Notes: generated from the letters alone by a model not told the origin. A DNA stretch of 64,000 nucleotides from Rutpela maculata (GCA_936432065.2 OW386291.2:102055823-102119822); one strand, 5' to 3'; shown: positions 1-11,361, counted from the first letter of the stretch. Numbers and translations: made by a program.

Positions 1-649
1 CAAGCACTTAAATCCAAACTAGTGTTTAAACTGAGTTTAAACGGTTAATAGAGAAATAAACGCACACATTTGTCATTCTGTGGTTTACTTGTCTACTTTA
101 TAAAAAGACAAGGCTTCGGATATTTTGTTTGGCCGCTTTCCAATTTGTATATTGCACTATCGAAACATTTAACTGCATATAGCTATTTTAAAATGCAATG
201 CGCATAAATATTCAACTTATGGAAATTGGGTTTAATAATATTCAGCCGGAAACCGTTTGCGATACATTGTCGTTATAACAGTTCCGCCTTTTGCAAATTT
301 TAAATTCTTTTTTGAACAACGAAACTGAATTACGAGCATCAAATAACAATTTGATGTTTAACTGGAAATAATGGATTGCATGTTCATTTATCCTTGAGCA
401 TCTGAGGATAGTTGAAACACGGTAATAATAGTTACAACTTTCTATTTAAGTGGTTTATTTTGTTCGTATTAAATAAACAGTTGAGGATCAAGATTGGCAA
501 ACTTAAATTCAATTAATTATCCACCTTTTTAAGACCTGTCTAATGTAGATATTAAAATAATCAAATGATATACAAATGTGTTGAGATATTTGTTAATTAG
601 AAGAGTTGAAAAATAAGAGAATATTATTTAGGTATTAAGCAAATCACAA
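1..649. other. AT-rich non-coding stretch
   Basis: No open frame, tRNA-like box pair, long inverted repeat or simple repeat of note was seen on either strand. It is ordinary AT-rich intergenic or decayed repeat sequence. Confidence 0.6.
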
Positions 650-1482
650 CTTACACACTTTTTTTATTTATTATGAAAATACCTACATTCTGTATACTGT
701 TTCCCTAATCTGGTCACGTTAATATACTAGTTAGGCAAATAATTTAAAACACTCATTATTGGAGAACCAATCAAAACAGCTTCTCTTCTAGCTAATACTG
801 ACGAAGTATTGAATTACATGATATGATTCCTAACATTTTAAAGAAAAAAATATGTTGAAAATATTTAAATTGTTTATTTAAATTCAGTCATCCACACTCT
901 TTTATTCAATATGAGATATCTACTTTCTGTATATGTTTCTATACTCTACTGATGAGAACTAACGAGTTCAAAAAATCTTGTAAAACTTTTCTAGAGTTGA
1001 AATAGAACAAAAGGTTCAATAATTGCTGTGATTGATTGATTTTCAATAAATGATTTAAGTATTGTCAATATATGTTTTTGCCTTGAAATGCTAAGAATTC
1101 TATCATGTAATTTAATACTTCGTCAGTATTAGTTAGAAGAGTAGTTGTTTTGATTGGTTCTCAAATAATGAGTGCTTTAAAGTGTTTTCCTAAGCAGTAT
1201 ATTAGCGGGACCAGATTAAGGTATCAATATACAGAAAGTAGATAATTTCATATTAAATAAAAAAGTGTGAATGACTGAATTTAAATAACTGATTTAAGTA
1301 TTTTCAACATATTTTTTTTCTTTGAAATGCTAGGAATCATATCATGTAATTCAATACTTTATCAGTATTAGCTGGAATAGTAGTTGTTTTGATTGGTACT
1401 CCAATGATATTTTAAAATATTTATCTAACTAGTATATTAGTGTGTACAGATTAGGGCAACAATATACAGAAAGTAGGTAATT
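650..1482. repeat. Inverted and tandem copies of a ~230-bp repeat
   Basis: One copy runs forward at about 650-845, followed by the start of a second forward copy at about 845-935. Two reverse-complement copies follow at about 1085-1305 and 1315-1482. Shared landmarks are the CAATCAAAACA block, the AATACTGACGAAGTATT block and ATACAGAAAGTAG. The forward and reverse copies could fold into a large imperfect hairpin with a spacer at about 936-1060. Copies differ at roughly one base in ten by eye. No coding capacity is seen. It may be a foldback element or a short satellite that underwent inversion. Confidence 0.7.
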
Positions 1483-2952
1483 TTGTAAATTAGTACTACT
1501 AGCTACTCATTAATTTTGAGACTTAATGGTTTGATTATACATTTAGAAATTACTCAAAAAGTTCACTCAAATTATAAGAAAGAAGACAGAAAGAAAAAAA
1601 TTACATTAGCCAAGAAGTAGTTGAGGAATATATGCTGCAGCATATATTAGCATCCTTACGAAGCATTTTCGTTAGCCATATAATCACCTCCTGAATTTTC
1701 TTACAAACCCTGTATATCTTGTGGAAACGTACTGCCCCAGCCAGGTGCATTGTTTTAAACTTTATACTTAAATATGTTGGGTTGGACCCATTGAGACTTT
1801 TAATTAGTATAGTTTGAAGTACAACATACTCCAGATTTATGACATTTGACTGAAACCACTTTTTACATAGATTCAGATGTGGGGTTCTTCGTGTTAGTCC
1901 TGGCGCTTAGGTCGGAAAATGAAATTTTTAAGTTTATGTTCATGGAAGCATAGTAGGTCCAATCCTACTTCTTTCTTCTGTGACCTGTATTAGTTAGGGA
2001 CATGTTTTTCTTCTGTTATTTAGTTATAAGGTCAAATAAAATTCTTCAAGATTTACATTAAAAATTGTCGAAGAAGTTAACATTGGAAAAAAGAGAACAA
2101 ATGTGCACCAGCAATTTTACCCAAAATGTTTATTTGGTAAAAAAAGCACTGACAAAAGTTCTTCAATGAGAATTTTAATCCATTATTTAGCCTTAAACTA
2201 TTATATAGAGAGAATTACTAATACCATAAAAACATAGTTCAGGAATTATGCCAAAATAGGTGGAAAATTTTTATTTCTATAATAAAACAACCAATTTTAA
2301 TATTTGGATACGATTTCGCATTTAAAGCAATTTCTTAAAACAACATTTTTCGATAACTTCAAAAGTAAAGGTCAATTACAAAAAATTTGGATGTTCCGAT
2401 CTAAGCTTCAAGACTAACACAAATTTGTGTAGCCACTTTTTCGCTTGAGAACATGCACTAACCTCTATCAATAAAATTTTTCAGAAAGTAAATAACAACA
2501 GAGTTTCCCATATGGTGCAGACTATTTGGCGGACACTGTATACCCCAGTTTACCAGTGGTCCAAGTAGGATTTTAAAAGCTTAGATTTGGATTACTCATG
2601 GGTAAGGTTGTCAGGCGTTCGGCTTTAGCCGGACATGTCTGGCTTTTTACGGTTTCGTCCGACTAAAAATTAACATGTCTGGCCTATCCAGTCCGGCTTT
2701 TGTTTAGCTTTTTGCCTAAGGCTCTAAAACGTGATTTTTTTCGTTTTTAGTTGCTTTTTAATGGATATGTTTTATTGTTTTGCGATGACTTTTTCTATTT
2801 CTGTGTAACAAATATTTATTTTTAAATTAATCAAGTTTAATAGAAATATTAAAAGACTGAATTTTTTTTTTATGGCGCACAAATGCTGTTCGGCCAAATT
2901 TAAAGTCCGACTTTTCAAATTTTAGGCCACTTATGGGGGATATTTATAGCAA
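1483..2952. other. AT-rich non-coding stretch with a possible mariner end
   Basis: No coding region is recognised. Near 2535-2553 the minus strand reads TATACAGTGTCCGCC, which resembles the outer end of Tc1/mariner inverted repeats (ACAGGGTGTCCC type). This may be linked to the transposase tail at 2953-3114, but a partner end was not identified with confidence. Confidence 0.4.
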
Positions 2953-3114
2953 AAAGTATGCGCAAACGATTTCAAAGACGACGTAGATTTATTAAAGCAA
3001 AAAATTGTTCATGCTGTTACAACCATAAATGATGATGTGATATCATCTCTCCATGAAGAATTTATAAATAGATTAGAAAAATGTGTACTAGTAGCAGGTT
3101 TACATGTGGAATAG
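2953..3114 (+). pseudogene. Mariner-type transposase, C-terminal fragment
   Basis: An open 53-codon stretch ends in TAG at 3112. It reads as the last part of a Tc1/mariner transposase. It shows DLLKQKIVHAV, then the pattern I-x3-S-x-HEEFINRLEKC and a terminal GLHVE, which matches the family ending I-x4-L-x6-EF-x2-RL-x2-C-x4-G-x-H-x-E. No DDE catalytic core or N-terminal helix-turn-helix is present upstream, so it is an old truncated copy. It is too short to assign a subfamily. Confidence 0.6.
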
Positions 3115-3224
3115 TTTTCAACTTAGTTGAATAAAATATTATTTTTTTTTGAAAATTGTCTTTCCTTATTTTGCAATTAAACTCGGCATTTAAGATTTTC
3201 TTCATAATTGAAAAAATTGTAACT

Positions 3225-3420
3225 TCTTCACCCCATAACCCCCCAATCTCCTAACCCTATGAATCCGATGAAAATAGTGGAGAATCTTGATTGGGGAGTT
3301 AATGAAATTTTGACCTCGGATCCTTGTGCTTGAGTGTCATATATCCACAAACTCATGACCCCATAACCTCGGCATCCCATAACCCCTCAACCTCTTAACT
3401 CTGAAGTTCCAACGGAAAAA
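3225..3420 (+). repeat. CCCCATAACCCC-bearing repeat, left copy
   Basis: The phrase CCCATAACCC(C) occurs several times here (about 3228-3245, 3357-3368 and 3375-3388) in a setting containing AATCCGATGAAAA. A related stretch, with CATAACCCCATAACCCCGA followed by ATTCAATGAAAAA, lies beyond the other end of the gypsy element at about 9484-9545. The two flank the gypsy and LINE block and may be halves of an older repeat. The family is not recognised. Confidence 0.4.
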
Positions 3421-3489
3421 TTTAGATTCTAAGCATGGGAATTCGTGTCATTGTGACATTAGATTCTTGGATCAAGCACCTTATGGTGC

Positions 3490-3540
3490 CAATATATATA
3501 ATATTTTATGATATATCAAGAAACAATATAATGTATTTTT
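3490..3540 (+). repeat. Left copy of ~50-bp direct repeat flanking gypsy remnant
   Basis: It shares TATGATATATCAAGAAACAA and its flanks with 9236-9288, differing at two bases by eye. Upstream of it the two copies have no resemblance. It is interpreted as an LTR remnant, though a chance flanking repeat cannot be excluded. Confidence 0.45.
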
Positions 3541-3564
3541 ATTAACACATTCGGAAAGACATTT

Positions 3565-3903
3565 TTGAAAATCGATTTAAACTTACGTAGGTTATTTCCT
3601 TTTGTTTTTAATATTGCAGATATTGACGTCCCGATAATTGGGGCCGACTTTTTAACGCATTTTGGTTTAATTGTTGATTTGAAACATAAATGTTTAATTG
3701 ACAATATGATTAGTTTATCAACATATTTATTTTCTAACAATGGTTCGTTACATTCTCCTAAGTTATTTAGCATATCAAATGAATTCACTGCATTACTTTT
3801 AGAATTTCCAATCTTGATAAGTTCGCCAAATTACAATTTGCCCATTAAACATTCCGTAGAGCATCATATTATAACATACCTTTCTCACGACCGCGTAGGT
3901 TAG
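3565..3903 (+). pseudogene. Gypsy protease C-terminus and linker to RT
   Basis: The 112-residue frame contains VPIIGADFLTHFGLIVDL, the typical end of a Ty3/gypsy aspartic protease (the I-I-G-x-D-F-L motif). It is followed by the spacer that precedes RT, with HSVEHHIITY resembling the usual VxHxIxT linker. The catalytic DSG/DTG motif is absent, so the start is truncated. After the stop at 3904 the RT leader continues in another frame (NVKFKIAQNEF, about 3905-3960). This is a decayed part of a once continuous pol. Confidence 0.65.
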
Positions 3904-3990
3904 ATAATGTTAAATTTAAGATAGCTCAAAACGAATTCAATGCTATGGTAGAGTTAGGTATTTGCGCACCCTCTTCTTCTTCTGTCACAT

Positions 3991-4660
3991 ATGGTGGCAA
4001 AAAATGAAAAAAACGATTGGAGACCTTGTGGAGACTATCGTCGGATCAACTCAGTTACTGTCCCTGATAGATACCCATTACCGCATCTTCACGACTTTAA
4101 TTCACAATTATATGATAGTATTATCTTTTCAAAAATAGATTTGGTCCGTGCTTATCACCAGATTCCTTTCGCAAAAAGTGACATTTATAAAACAGCGCCT
4201 TTCGGTTTATTTGAATTTACGAGTATGCCTTTTGGTTTATGTAACGCCGGTCAAACATTCCAACGTTTTATGAACCAAGTTTTCATTTTCGTCTATTTAG
4301 ATGGCATTCTGATTGCAAGTAAATCTAGTTCGGAACATTTAGAACACTTGAGACTTATTTTTCAGAAGTTAGAATTATACGATATAAATATTAAACCGTC
4401 AAAATGCATATTAGGTGTCAATCATTTGACGTTTTTAGGACACAATATTTCTTCAGCTGGTATTTTACCTTCTTCTGAACGTGTTGATGTCATAAATGAT
4501 TTTCCCTTACCTACTACAGTTTCAGCGTTTCATTGGTATGGTTAACATTTATCATTGTTTCATACCTTCTTTTGCTGAAATCTTAATTCCTTTACATGCT
4601 CTATGTACTAGTTTACTGCATAATAAAGTTAAAATAATAAATGATTGGCCTACCGACTGT
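3991..4660 (+). pseudogene. Gypsy reverse transcriptase (fingers and palm), broken
   Basis: It shows the RT landmarks WRPCGDYRRIN, KIDLVRAYHQIP, FGLFEFTSMPFGLCNAGQTF and FLGHNIS in family order, then GMVNIYHCFIPSF in the next frame. Two defects are visible. The active-site box reads YLDG instead of YLDD, so one catalytic aspartate is lost, and several residues usually present just before it are missing. A frameshift occurs near 4515-4530. The gene is cut by the LINE at about 4660, and the RNase H half resumes at about 7379. Confidence 0.75.
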
Positions 4661-4663
4661 CTT

Positions 4664-6949
4664 GACAGTCATTACAATGATATACAAATTTTAACTGTAT
4701 ATAGATCTCCCAATGGGGATATTAATATATTTTTAGAAAGATTATCGCGCTCTCTGGAAATGCTTTTAAATACGAATAAAAAAATTATTGTAACTGGGGA
4801 TTTTAACATTCATTTTAATACGAATGAAAAAAATACCACTTTAGTTTTAAATACTTTTATATCTTTCGGACTATATCCCATAAACAAAGAAAATACTAGG
4901 AATCATTATTGCCTAGATAATATTTTCGTTAATTTTAATTGTGATCATTTCAACTGTAGGATAGTTGACTCTAAGTTATCAGATCACTTAGGAATATTAT
5001 TGGGTGTTATTGACCATAAACCTAAAACTTCATGTAGGAGAATAAAATACAGACCAATAACAGATGAAGGATTATATTGTTTAAACAATGACTTACGCGA
5101 TACAGACTGGACATTCATTGATAATAACGACTTAAATGTTGAAAATAATTTCCAAAAATTTGTCAATTACATATCCACGGCCCTCGAAAAAGCATTTCCA
5201 GAAAAATCCAAACTTATAATAGAAGGTGACACAGTTAAAATTAACTGGTTTAATAACAGCTTACGTCATAAAAGGGATACACTGCATTTTTTGGAGGATG
5301 TATATAAAAGAGATCCCACAGAAAATTTAAAAAATTTGATAAAAACGCACAAAATTCAATATAAGTCAGAACTGTGTAAAGCAAAAAAAGCAGCAAATGA
5401 TAAATATATTACAGATTCAAATAATACACAAAAGGCTATGTGGCAAATCATCAACAGCAGAAAAAAACAGCAAAAGGAGGTATCTGATGTTTCAGCAGAC
5501 GAATTTAATTTACATTTTGCAAATGTTGCTAAAAATGTAATAAAAAATTTACCTGTCACTAATAAAACCCACAAACATTTCTTAGACAAAAAATCACAAA
5601 TTCTCCAATCTCAGTTTTGCTTCAGAGAGGTTTCTTATAACGAAGTAAATGATGTTATAACCAATTTAAAAAAGACTAAGTCTACTGATGCTTATTACTT
5701 AAACATAAAAACGTTATACGCAATTAGATACTTTATATTAATTCCACTAACTAACTTAATAAATAGTTGTATACGCACAGGCGTATATCCTGATATTCTT
5801 AAAATTTCAAAAGTCATTCCATTACATAAAAAGGACTCATTAAACGATGTTGGAAACTTCAGACCCATTTCAATTTTACCTCTGTTTTCAAAAATTTTAG
5901 AAACTTTGTTAAAAATGCAATTAACTTGCTACTTTGAATCCAATAACCTGTTCAGTTCTAGTCAGTTTGGTTTTAGAGCTAAATCCTCTACAACATTAGC
6001 CATAAATAAGTTGACTGACATAATAAGTAAGGGCTTTGAAGCTGGTGAACATGTGTATGCACAGTTTCTAGACCTTTCTAAAGCTTTTGACTGTGTTTCA
6101 CATCATATTTTAATTGATAAACTAGCATATTATAATTTTAATAGTAGTAGTATCAACTTAATTCAGTCATATCTGACGAATAGATCCCAGTTTGTCACAT
6201 ATCAAAATGCAAATTCTGATTTATTACCTATGGAACATGGAGTGCCACAAGGTTCCGTTTTGGGACCGATACTATTTTTAATTTATATCAATGATTTGAC
6301 AGACATAACTTCATCACAATTCGTCCTATTTGCAGATGATACCACCATAATTCACTCACATCAAAATATTGATACTTTACGTACAAATGTGAGGGAGACA
6401 TTGTCAGAAGCTCAGGAATGGTTTACAGCAAACCAACTTAGCTTAAATAAGTCTAAAACTGAGACCATGGTTTTTAGTCTGAGAAATGTAACTGGAGAAA
6501 ACCACACAAACAGCGTTAAGTTTCTCGGGGTACACCTAGATAAGAAATTGTCGTGGGAACAACATGTACACTTTGTCTGTAATAAAATTTCAATTAACAT
6601 TTACCTATTACGAAACCTTGTAAATGAAGTTTCTCAAGAAACATTGATTACTGCTTATCATGGTCTTATTCATTCTCAATTATCATATGCTACCCTAATT
6701 TGGGGACATTCTACTCATAGCGCCAATGTTTTTGGCTTACAAAGAAAAGCAGTACGGATTTTGTGCGGCCTAAAATACAGAGACGACTGTAGACAAGCTT
6801 TCAAAAACTTAAAAATATTAACGTTGCCTAGCGTGTACATTTTGCATTGTTTATTGTACATTAAGGTACACAAATCAAACTATACTTCTCATAACGAAGT
6901 GCACAGGTATTCCACGAGAAACAATAATAACCTATATTCTACTTTTTAA
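4664..6949 (+). pseudogene. LINE ORF2: endonuclease (partial) and reverse transcriptase
   Basis: The frame is open for about 760 codons. The first part is the C-terminal half of an apurinic-like endonuclease (VTGDFNIHFN, then KLSDHLGI with its catalytic Asp-His). The RT follows with FRPISILPLFSKILE, FLDLSKAFDCVSHHIL, HGVPQGSVLGPILFLIYIND and the catalytic FADDT at about 6330-6344. A thumb and C-terminal region with RKAVRILCGL completes it. The upstream frame is joined by chance to gypsy RT, so a predicted 817-residue protein starting at 4496 is an artefact. The RT itself looks undamaged, but the protein lacks the first ~100 endonuclease residues and ORF1. Confidence 0.8.
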
Positions 6950-7327
6950 GACTTTTTAAATCTCGTAACGGAACAAATTATTATGCCATACTGTTTTTTA
7001 ATCATTTGCCTTCAAAGATCAAAGAACTTGAGTACAATTTATTTAAGAGTACTGTAAAAGCTTTTTTAATAACCAATGCTTCTTACAACTTTGAGGAGTA
7101 TTTTTCTTCAAATTTTAATACTATGTGTGAATGATCGCTTTTATCTATATATTGTATTGTTGTATATAGTATCTGTTTCCTGTTTTTAATTTTATATACA
7201 AACACTATTGCGTTTCGTAATATGTCCGTCTTTTTTTTTATATACTTAAATATGTTTTATATTTCTGTTTTAACTTATATGTATTGTTTTTCTGACTTGT
7301 GTAAATACTTTTGTATATTAGCACCAA

Positions 7328-7331
7328 TAAA

Positions 7332-7377
<46 letters not shown>
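7328..7377 (+). repeat. (TTA)n tail of the LINE
   Basis: About 16 uninterrupted ATT/TTA triplets lie immediately 3' of ACCAATAAAA, which looks like a polyadenylation-type signal. This is the 3' tail of the LINE. It also creates a spurious poly-leucine frame. Confidence 0.85.
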
Positions 7378-7378
7378 G

Positions 7379-7995
7379 TTTTCCAAAGCCAAAGCTACTA
7401 TAGCTAGTGCAACCTATTTAGCTCATCCTCGTTGTCATGATAGCTCATTTTTATCGCTGACCGTTGATTGTTCAAATGTCTCTATGGGGGCAGTTCTTGA
7501 GCAGCGTGACAATAAAGGTGTACTTGCTCCGTTAGCCTTTTTCTCACGAAAAATTACCTGATTAATTAAATGATTAAATTAAATTAAATGATCACACAAG
7601 AAGAACTTTCTTTATTCACAGCGATTAAGGATTTCAGGTTTTTACTTGAAGGGCGTACATTTATTTGCTTTACTGACCATAAACCTTTGGTTAAAGCATT
7701 GTTCACTAAAACTGAAAGATCACCTCGGCAAATTAGACATTTGGAGTTCACCTCTCAATTTGCATGCGATATTAGACATATCAAAGGAAAGAATAATGTT
7801 GTAGCCGACACCTTATCGCGTGAGCACGATACGTCTTCTTTACAACAATGCGTTTATCCAATTGTTACCCAAAAGTCTAATTTAGTTGATATTAATTTTG
7901 ACTTAAATTTATTGAGCACGGCTCAAGAAGTTGATTCTGACCTTAAGTTTTTATTGTCAGATACTTCATCGAACACAAGAAAACTTTTCATTTAA
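7379..7995 (+). pseudogene. Gypsy RNase H domain, frameshifted
   Basis: The first part, about 7380-7560, reads SKAKATIASATYLAHP, then LTVDCSNVSMGAVLEQ (first RNase H aspartate) and PLAFFSRKIT, and ends in a stop. After a small AAATTAAATGAT-like duplication near 7561-7590 the domain continues at 7588-7995 with EELSLFTAIKDFRFLLEGR, FTDHKPL (catalytic Asp) and HIKGKNNVVADTLSR. The domain is complete in content but in two frames. It is the direct continuation of the RT at 4660 once the LINE is ignored. Confidence 0.75.
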
Positions 7996-9129
7996 AGAAA
8001 ATTAAAATTCCATTTTCTGACAAGTTTGTTTGGTGTGACGTTTCCCGCCCTAAACTTCGTCCTTATGTTCCAATCATTTATAGACGGACAATTTTTTATA
8101 TATTTCATGGTTTATCTCACCCTGGTATTAAGGCAACCAGAACGTTAGTTTCCAAAAATTATTTTTGGCCTAAAATGATTTCAGATTGTAATCTCTGGGC
8201 AAAAACTTGTATTAGCTGTCAAACTAACAAAGTGACAGACACGACATACCAAAAGTCCAATAGCTCATTTCAATATTCCTAAAGGACGCTTCGATCACAT
8301 TCATATAGATTTAATAGGACCATTACCTCCTTCTAAAGGTTGTTCTTATATTCTTACTATCATCGAACGTTTTACCAGATGGCCTGAAGCTTACCCGCTT
8401 CGCGATATTACTGCAGAAACTGTAGCATGCGCGTTGTTCGAAAATTACGTTTGCCGATTCGGTGTCCCTGTTATGGTGTCAACAGATCATGGAGTTCAAT
8501 TTGAATTGAAATTATTCCAAGAATGTTCAGAATTTTTTGGATTTCATAGAATTCGTACGACAGTATACCATCCTCCCTCTAACGGCATGATAGAAAGGTT
8601 TAACAAATCTCTTAAAACTGCTTTAAGAGGTAAAGCTTCCACGCCACATTGGGTAGATGAACTTCCTATCGTGCTTTTAGCTTTGAGGACAATCCCCAAG
8701 GACGATTTGCAATGTTCCTCCGCAGAACTTATGTTTGGTCAAACTTTACGACTACCTGGTGAATTTTTTATTAAATCATATACTTGTCCGGATATTCCTT
8801 ATTTTATTACTAAGTTACGTACTTCATTTAATAATTTGACGTTCATTCCATCTTTTCACCATGCCAATTACAAATCATTTGTCAGTTCGGATATTTCGAT
8901 TTGTAAATTTGTTTTCGTTCGGAAAGAACGTTTTAAGAAATCTTTTACTCTACTGTATGATGGACCGTTTAAAGTTTTGTCCCGTATAGATAAGTTGGTT
9001 ACTTTTGTTAAAGGAACTAAACCCGTCACAGTGAATATTGATAGGATTAAATCAGCATATTTACTGTCTGACAAGTGCGATGTCACTACACCGTCGATTA
9101 AGAAAATTCGTTTTGCTATTGACGAATAA
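7996..9129 (+). pseudogene. Gypsy integrase, frameshifted
   Basis: At about 8080-8240, in a frame different from that downstream, lies an HHCC zinc finger: HGLSHPGIKATRTLV followed by C-x2-C in TCISCQTNK. From about 8277 the catalytic core reads HIHIDLIGPLPPSKG (first Asp), STDHGVQFE (second Asp) and a third acidic residue in MIERFNKSLK. The last 231 codons (8434-9129) are open and end with VNIDRIKSAYLL, as in gypsy integrase C-termini. A closely related integrase fragment lies at 56486-56875, so this family is multicopy. At least two frame breaks before 8434 make it a pseudogene. Confidence 0.75.
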
Positions 9130-9235
9130 AATGACTGACTGTTCTTTTTCTTAACGGGTGAGTAGTGTGGCAATCAGTTCACTTACCTATGAATATAAGA
9201 TTCAAGTAACCAAGGAATTGAAGAAAAACAAAATA

Positions 9236-9288
9236 TAATATATATAATATTTTATGATATATCAAGAAACAACATAATGCATTTTTAA
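9236..9288 (+). repeat. Right copy of ~50-bp direct repeat flanking gypsy remnant
   Basis: It matches 3490-3540 (TATGATATATCAAGAAACAA core). It lies about 100 bp after the integrase stop, where the 3' LTR would be expected. Confidence 0.45.
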
Positions 9289-9329
9289 TCAAATGATATT
9301 TTGAATTTTAAATCTGCTAATATATAGGT

Positions 9330-9545
9330 ATATACATATATTTCTAAATGGATTTTTATTACTTATAGATATATAAATATCTAACAAATATATCTATAAT
9401 TCACGGGGTCACCAATTATAGATGTATAAATATTTAACTAATATATCTACACCATAGCTCTTCAACGGCAATTCCTCTATCTTCATAACCCCATAACCCC
9501 GAGGATTCAATGAAAAAATATGCTGAATCATGAATCCGAAAATTT
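9330..9545. repeat. Short ATATATCTAT tandem and GGGGTCACCAATTATA motif
   Basis: A segment of about 45 bp, with TATAAATAT-TAAC-AATATATCTA, is repeated twice around GGGGTCACCAATTATA. On the minus strand the latter reads TATAATTGGTGACCCC, similar to the start of the internal region of the small LTR element at 56319-58184. A decayed LTR or leader fragment is possible. The CCCATAACCCC repeat follows at about 9484-9500. Confidence 0.35.
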
Positions 9546-10590
9546 CTTAATTGTACAGAAGGTTGTACATTTCTTGAGCTAGATCTCGGAAACTAGATAT
9601 AAGATCGAGTTGGGCCTATGAGAGCTTTTGATCAGAAAGTCGAAATCTACAACATATTAAAAATTCAGCCAATTTGATCGGAACCACTTTTCCATAAGAT
9701 AAGTGCGGGGTCCTTTGTATGCATTAATTTTTTATGTTGGTTATATGTTATTATAAATCCTAATGGGAATCCCTCTTATCAAAACTAACTACATAATGAC
9801 TACAGGAACAACAATAAAAAATTTAAAAGAGGATGAGAAAATTATTTATTAAAATATTTATAAAACGAACAATTTGTTTGAATCCCTTTATTCCCTTTGC
9901 GATAAATAAATCAAACGACGTTATTTTTATTTCAAAAAATAGTTTATCCAATGTCGCAATATAAAATATTTCGGAGCTTTCACACCGTAGTTGGTAAAAG
10001 TGCAGGGATTGTGCCCGTATTTACATTATCGAAATATTCCCAATAGTTACATAAAAATGGTGTCGCAAAAGTATAAAAACAACCGCATTGCAGTGTTACA
10101 GTCAGGGTGTCGGTGCTTATAGATTTCACATTTCCATAACGCCTCCTGTGTATTGGTTTATTATACGTAATTTCACGGCGGTTATAACATTTTCGACGCT
10201 CATGTTTTTTCTCATAATCCCTCTTTATGTGCGTTTAGTGGGCTTGAATGCACTGCGTTATGGCCAATACGAATTACTTATTGCCTGGTTGGAGGATGAA
10301 TACATATGGCGATATATTCATTCTTCATCGTTAGCTCTGCAATATTTGCTGTTAAGAATATTAACTGGTAGAAGTTGCAGTTGCAATCAGGCGTGGCTAA
10401 CTGCGAATACCTGTTTGATTAATATTTTGCTCGAATAGGTAACAATTCACTTTTAAAGTGTGCCGCTGAGATTAAAAACACAGTCAGCATATTTTTCAGT
10501 TTTATTCTTAATATATAGGTGTTCACAATCCCAACTTCAACTTTCAATCGTTTCGTAATAGTCTTATTAAATAGAAATATTTTAAATTGA
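9546..10590. other. No assignable gene
   Basis: AT-rich DNA. GTATAAAAAC at 10071-10080 looks like a TATA box, but the only frame after it (to 10438) begins with TTG, has no recognisable domain and is not convincing as a gene. Confidence 0.4.
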
Positions 10591-10594
10591 TATA

Positions 10595-10990
10595 TCACCT
10601 AAAGTTGCAAAAAAAGGATTGAACTCCAAAAGTGCAAGGATAGCGACCAAACATGACTTCCCCTTGTTTCGAGGTTGCCAACACGATGGTGATAGTCGCC
10701 CAAAAAACCACCCCCCTTTTCCCATTTTTCGTTGTCAGGCATGTGAGGACTTGGATCGCATTTTTTTGAGGAAACTCAATATGTCCTGTAAAATTTCGCA
10801 ACCAGAAATCCTAACGACTCCCGGGGGTTGAAACCACCCTCTTCCTCAATACCGAAACATGCAAAAAATATCTAAACATGCTAAAAATTATTTTCTATAC
10901 GTTTTCAAGGCAGGGGAACACGATGCTGCCACTATTTAGAATTCCACCCCTAACCAAATACTTCTAAATGCATAAAACTTTTCAAAACAT
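10595..10990 (+). repeat. Left arm of inverted repeat
   Basis: It pairs with 13700-14245. It carries blocks such as AACTCAAT and CCCGGGGGTTGAAACCACC, which recur inverted at the far end. Divergence of about 15-20% by eye suggests an old element. Confidence 0.65.
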
Positions 10991-11104
10991 TTCCCCCTAC
11001 AGAGGGGGCAATTAGGGAACATGTAAAGAGAGTGTATTTTCAAGTCAGGTGTGGTCACGAAATGAACCCCATTGACTGGGGTTGAACAACGGGAAATGGC
11101 TTCT

Positions 11105-11361
11105 TACAGCCGACATTTTTCTCCGAAAAGCTAATTCCTGACTCATTTTTCAAACAATGTTGTTGTGAAACCGGGTGTAACACAAAAATAAAATTAGGTG
11201 TAAAATGTAGTCCATTCTGTAAACATTGTAGAGGTAATGATTGCGATAATATCGAGCATGCTCAATATCCAGATCTATCAGAAGATGAGGATGGTACTAT
11301 TGACGATATTCAAAAGCTGATCTCGGAAATTTTAATACAGAATGATAATGTTGGTGAATAG
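11105..11361 (+). pseudogene. Cysteine-rich CXC-like C-terminal exon remnant
   Basis: An open frame after a plausible splice acceptor (GGCTTCTTACAG, ending at about 11104) runs to TAG at 11359. It encodes a cluster starting CCCETGC and continuing C-x2-FC-x2-C-x4-C (KCSPFCKHCRGNDCDN). An acidic stretch, DLSEDEDGTIDD, and the end ISEILIQNDNVGE follow. The cysteine spacing resembles the CXC (tesmin/TSO1-like) fold and the domain at 29325-29486. It is probably the last exon of an element-encoded protein. Upstream exons were not found. Function is inferred only from the cysteine pattern. Confidence 0.45.

Larger units (their letters stand above)
4661..7378 (+). mobile_element. 5'-truncated non-LTR retrotransposon (CR1/Jockey-like group)
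   Basis: This LINE interrupts the gypsy pol between the RT palm and RNase H. It begins inside the endonuclease domain, as usual for 5' truncation after target-primed reverse transcription. It carries a complete reverse transcriptase, a 3' UTR of about 370 bp, and ends in a (TTA/ATT)n tail. Gypsy coding resumes directly after the tail at SKAKATIASATYLAHP. The exact 5' junction and target duplication could not be fixed. Confidence 0.8.
3490..9290 (+). mobile_element. Degenerate Ty3/gypsy element split by a LINE
   Basis: The order protease end, reverse transcriptase, [LINE], RNase H, integrase on the plus strand defines a gypsy element. Gag and most of the protease are missing. A segment of about 50 bp with TATGATATATCAAGAAACAA is repeated at 3490-3540 and 9236-9288, just outside the coding remnants. 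It may be the surviving part of the LTRs after a deletion that removed the 5' LTR edge and gag. Frameshifts and a changed RT active site show the copy is dead. Net internal length without the LINE is about 3 kb. Confidence 0.75.

Noticed and set aside
4496..6949. A predicted 817-residue single protein
   Set aside because: The first ~55 codons are gypsy RT and the rest LINE ORF2; the fusion is an accident of insertion frame, not a gene.
7222..7407. Small hydrophobic poly-leucine protein
   Set aside because: It reads through the LINE 3' end and its (TTA)n tail; not a gene.
10088..10438. 116-residue hydrophobic frame after a TATA-like box
   Set aside because: It begins with TTG, has no recognised domain, and the region has no other gene signal.
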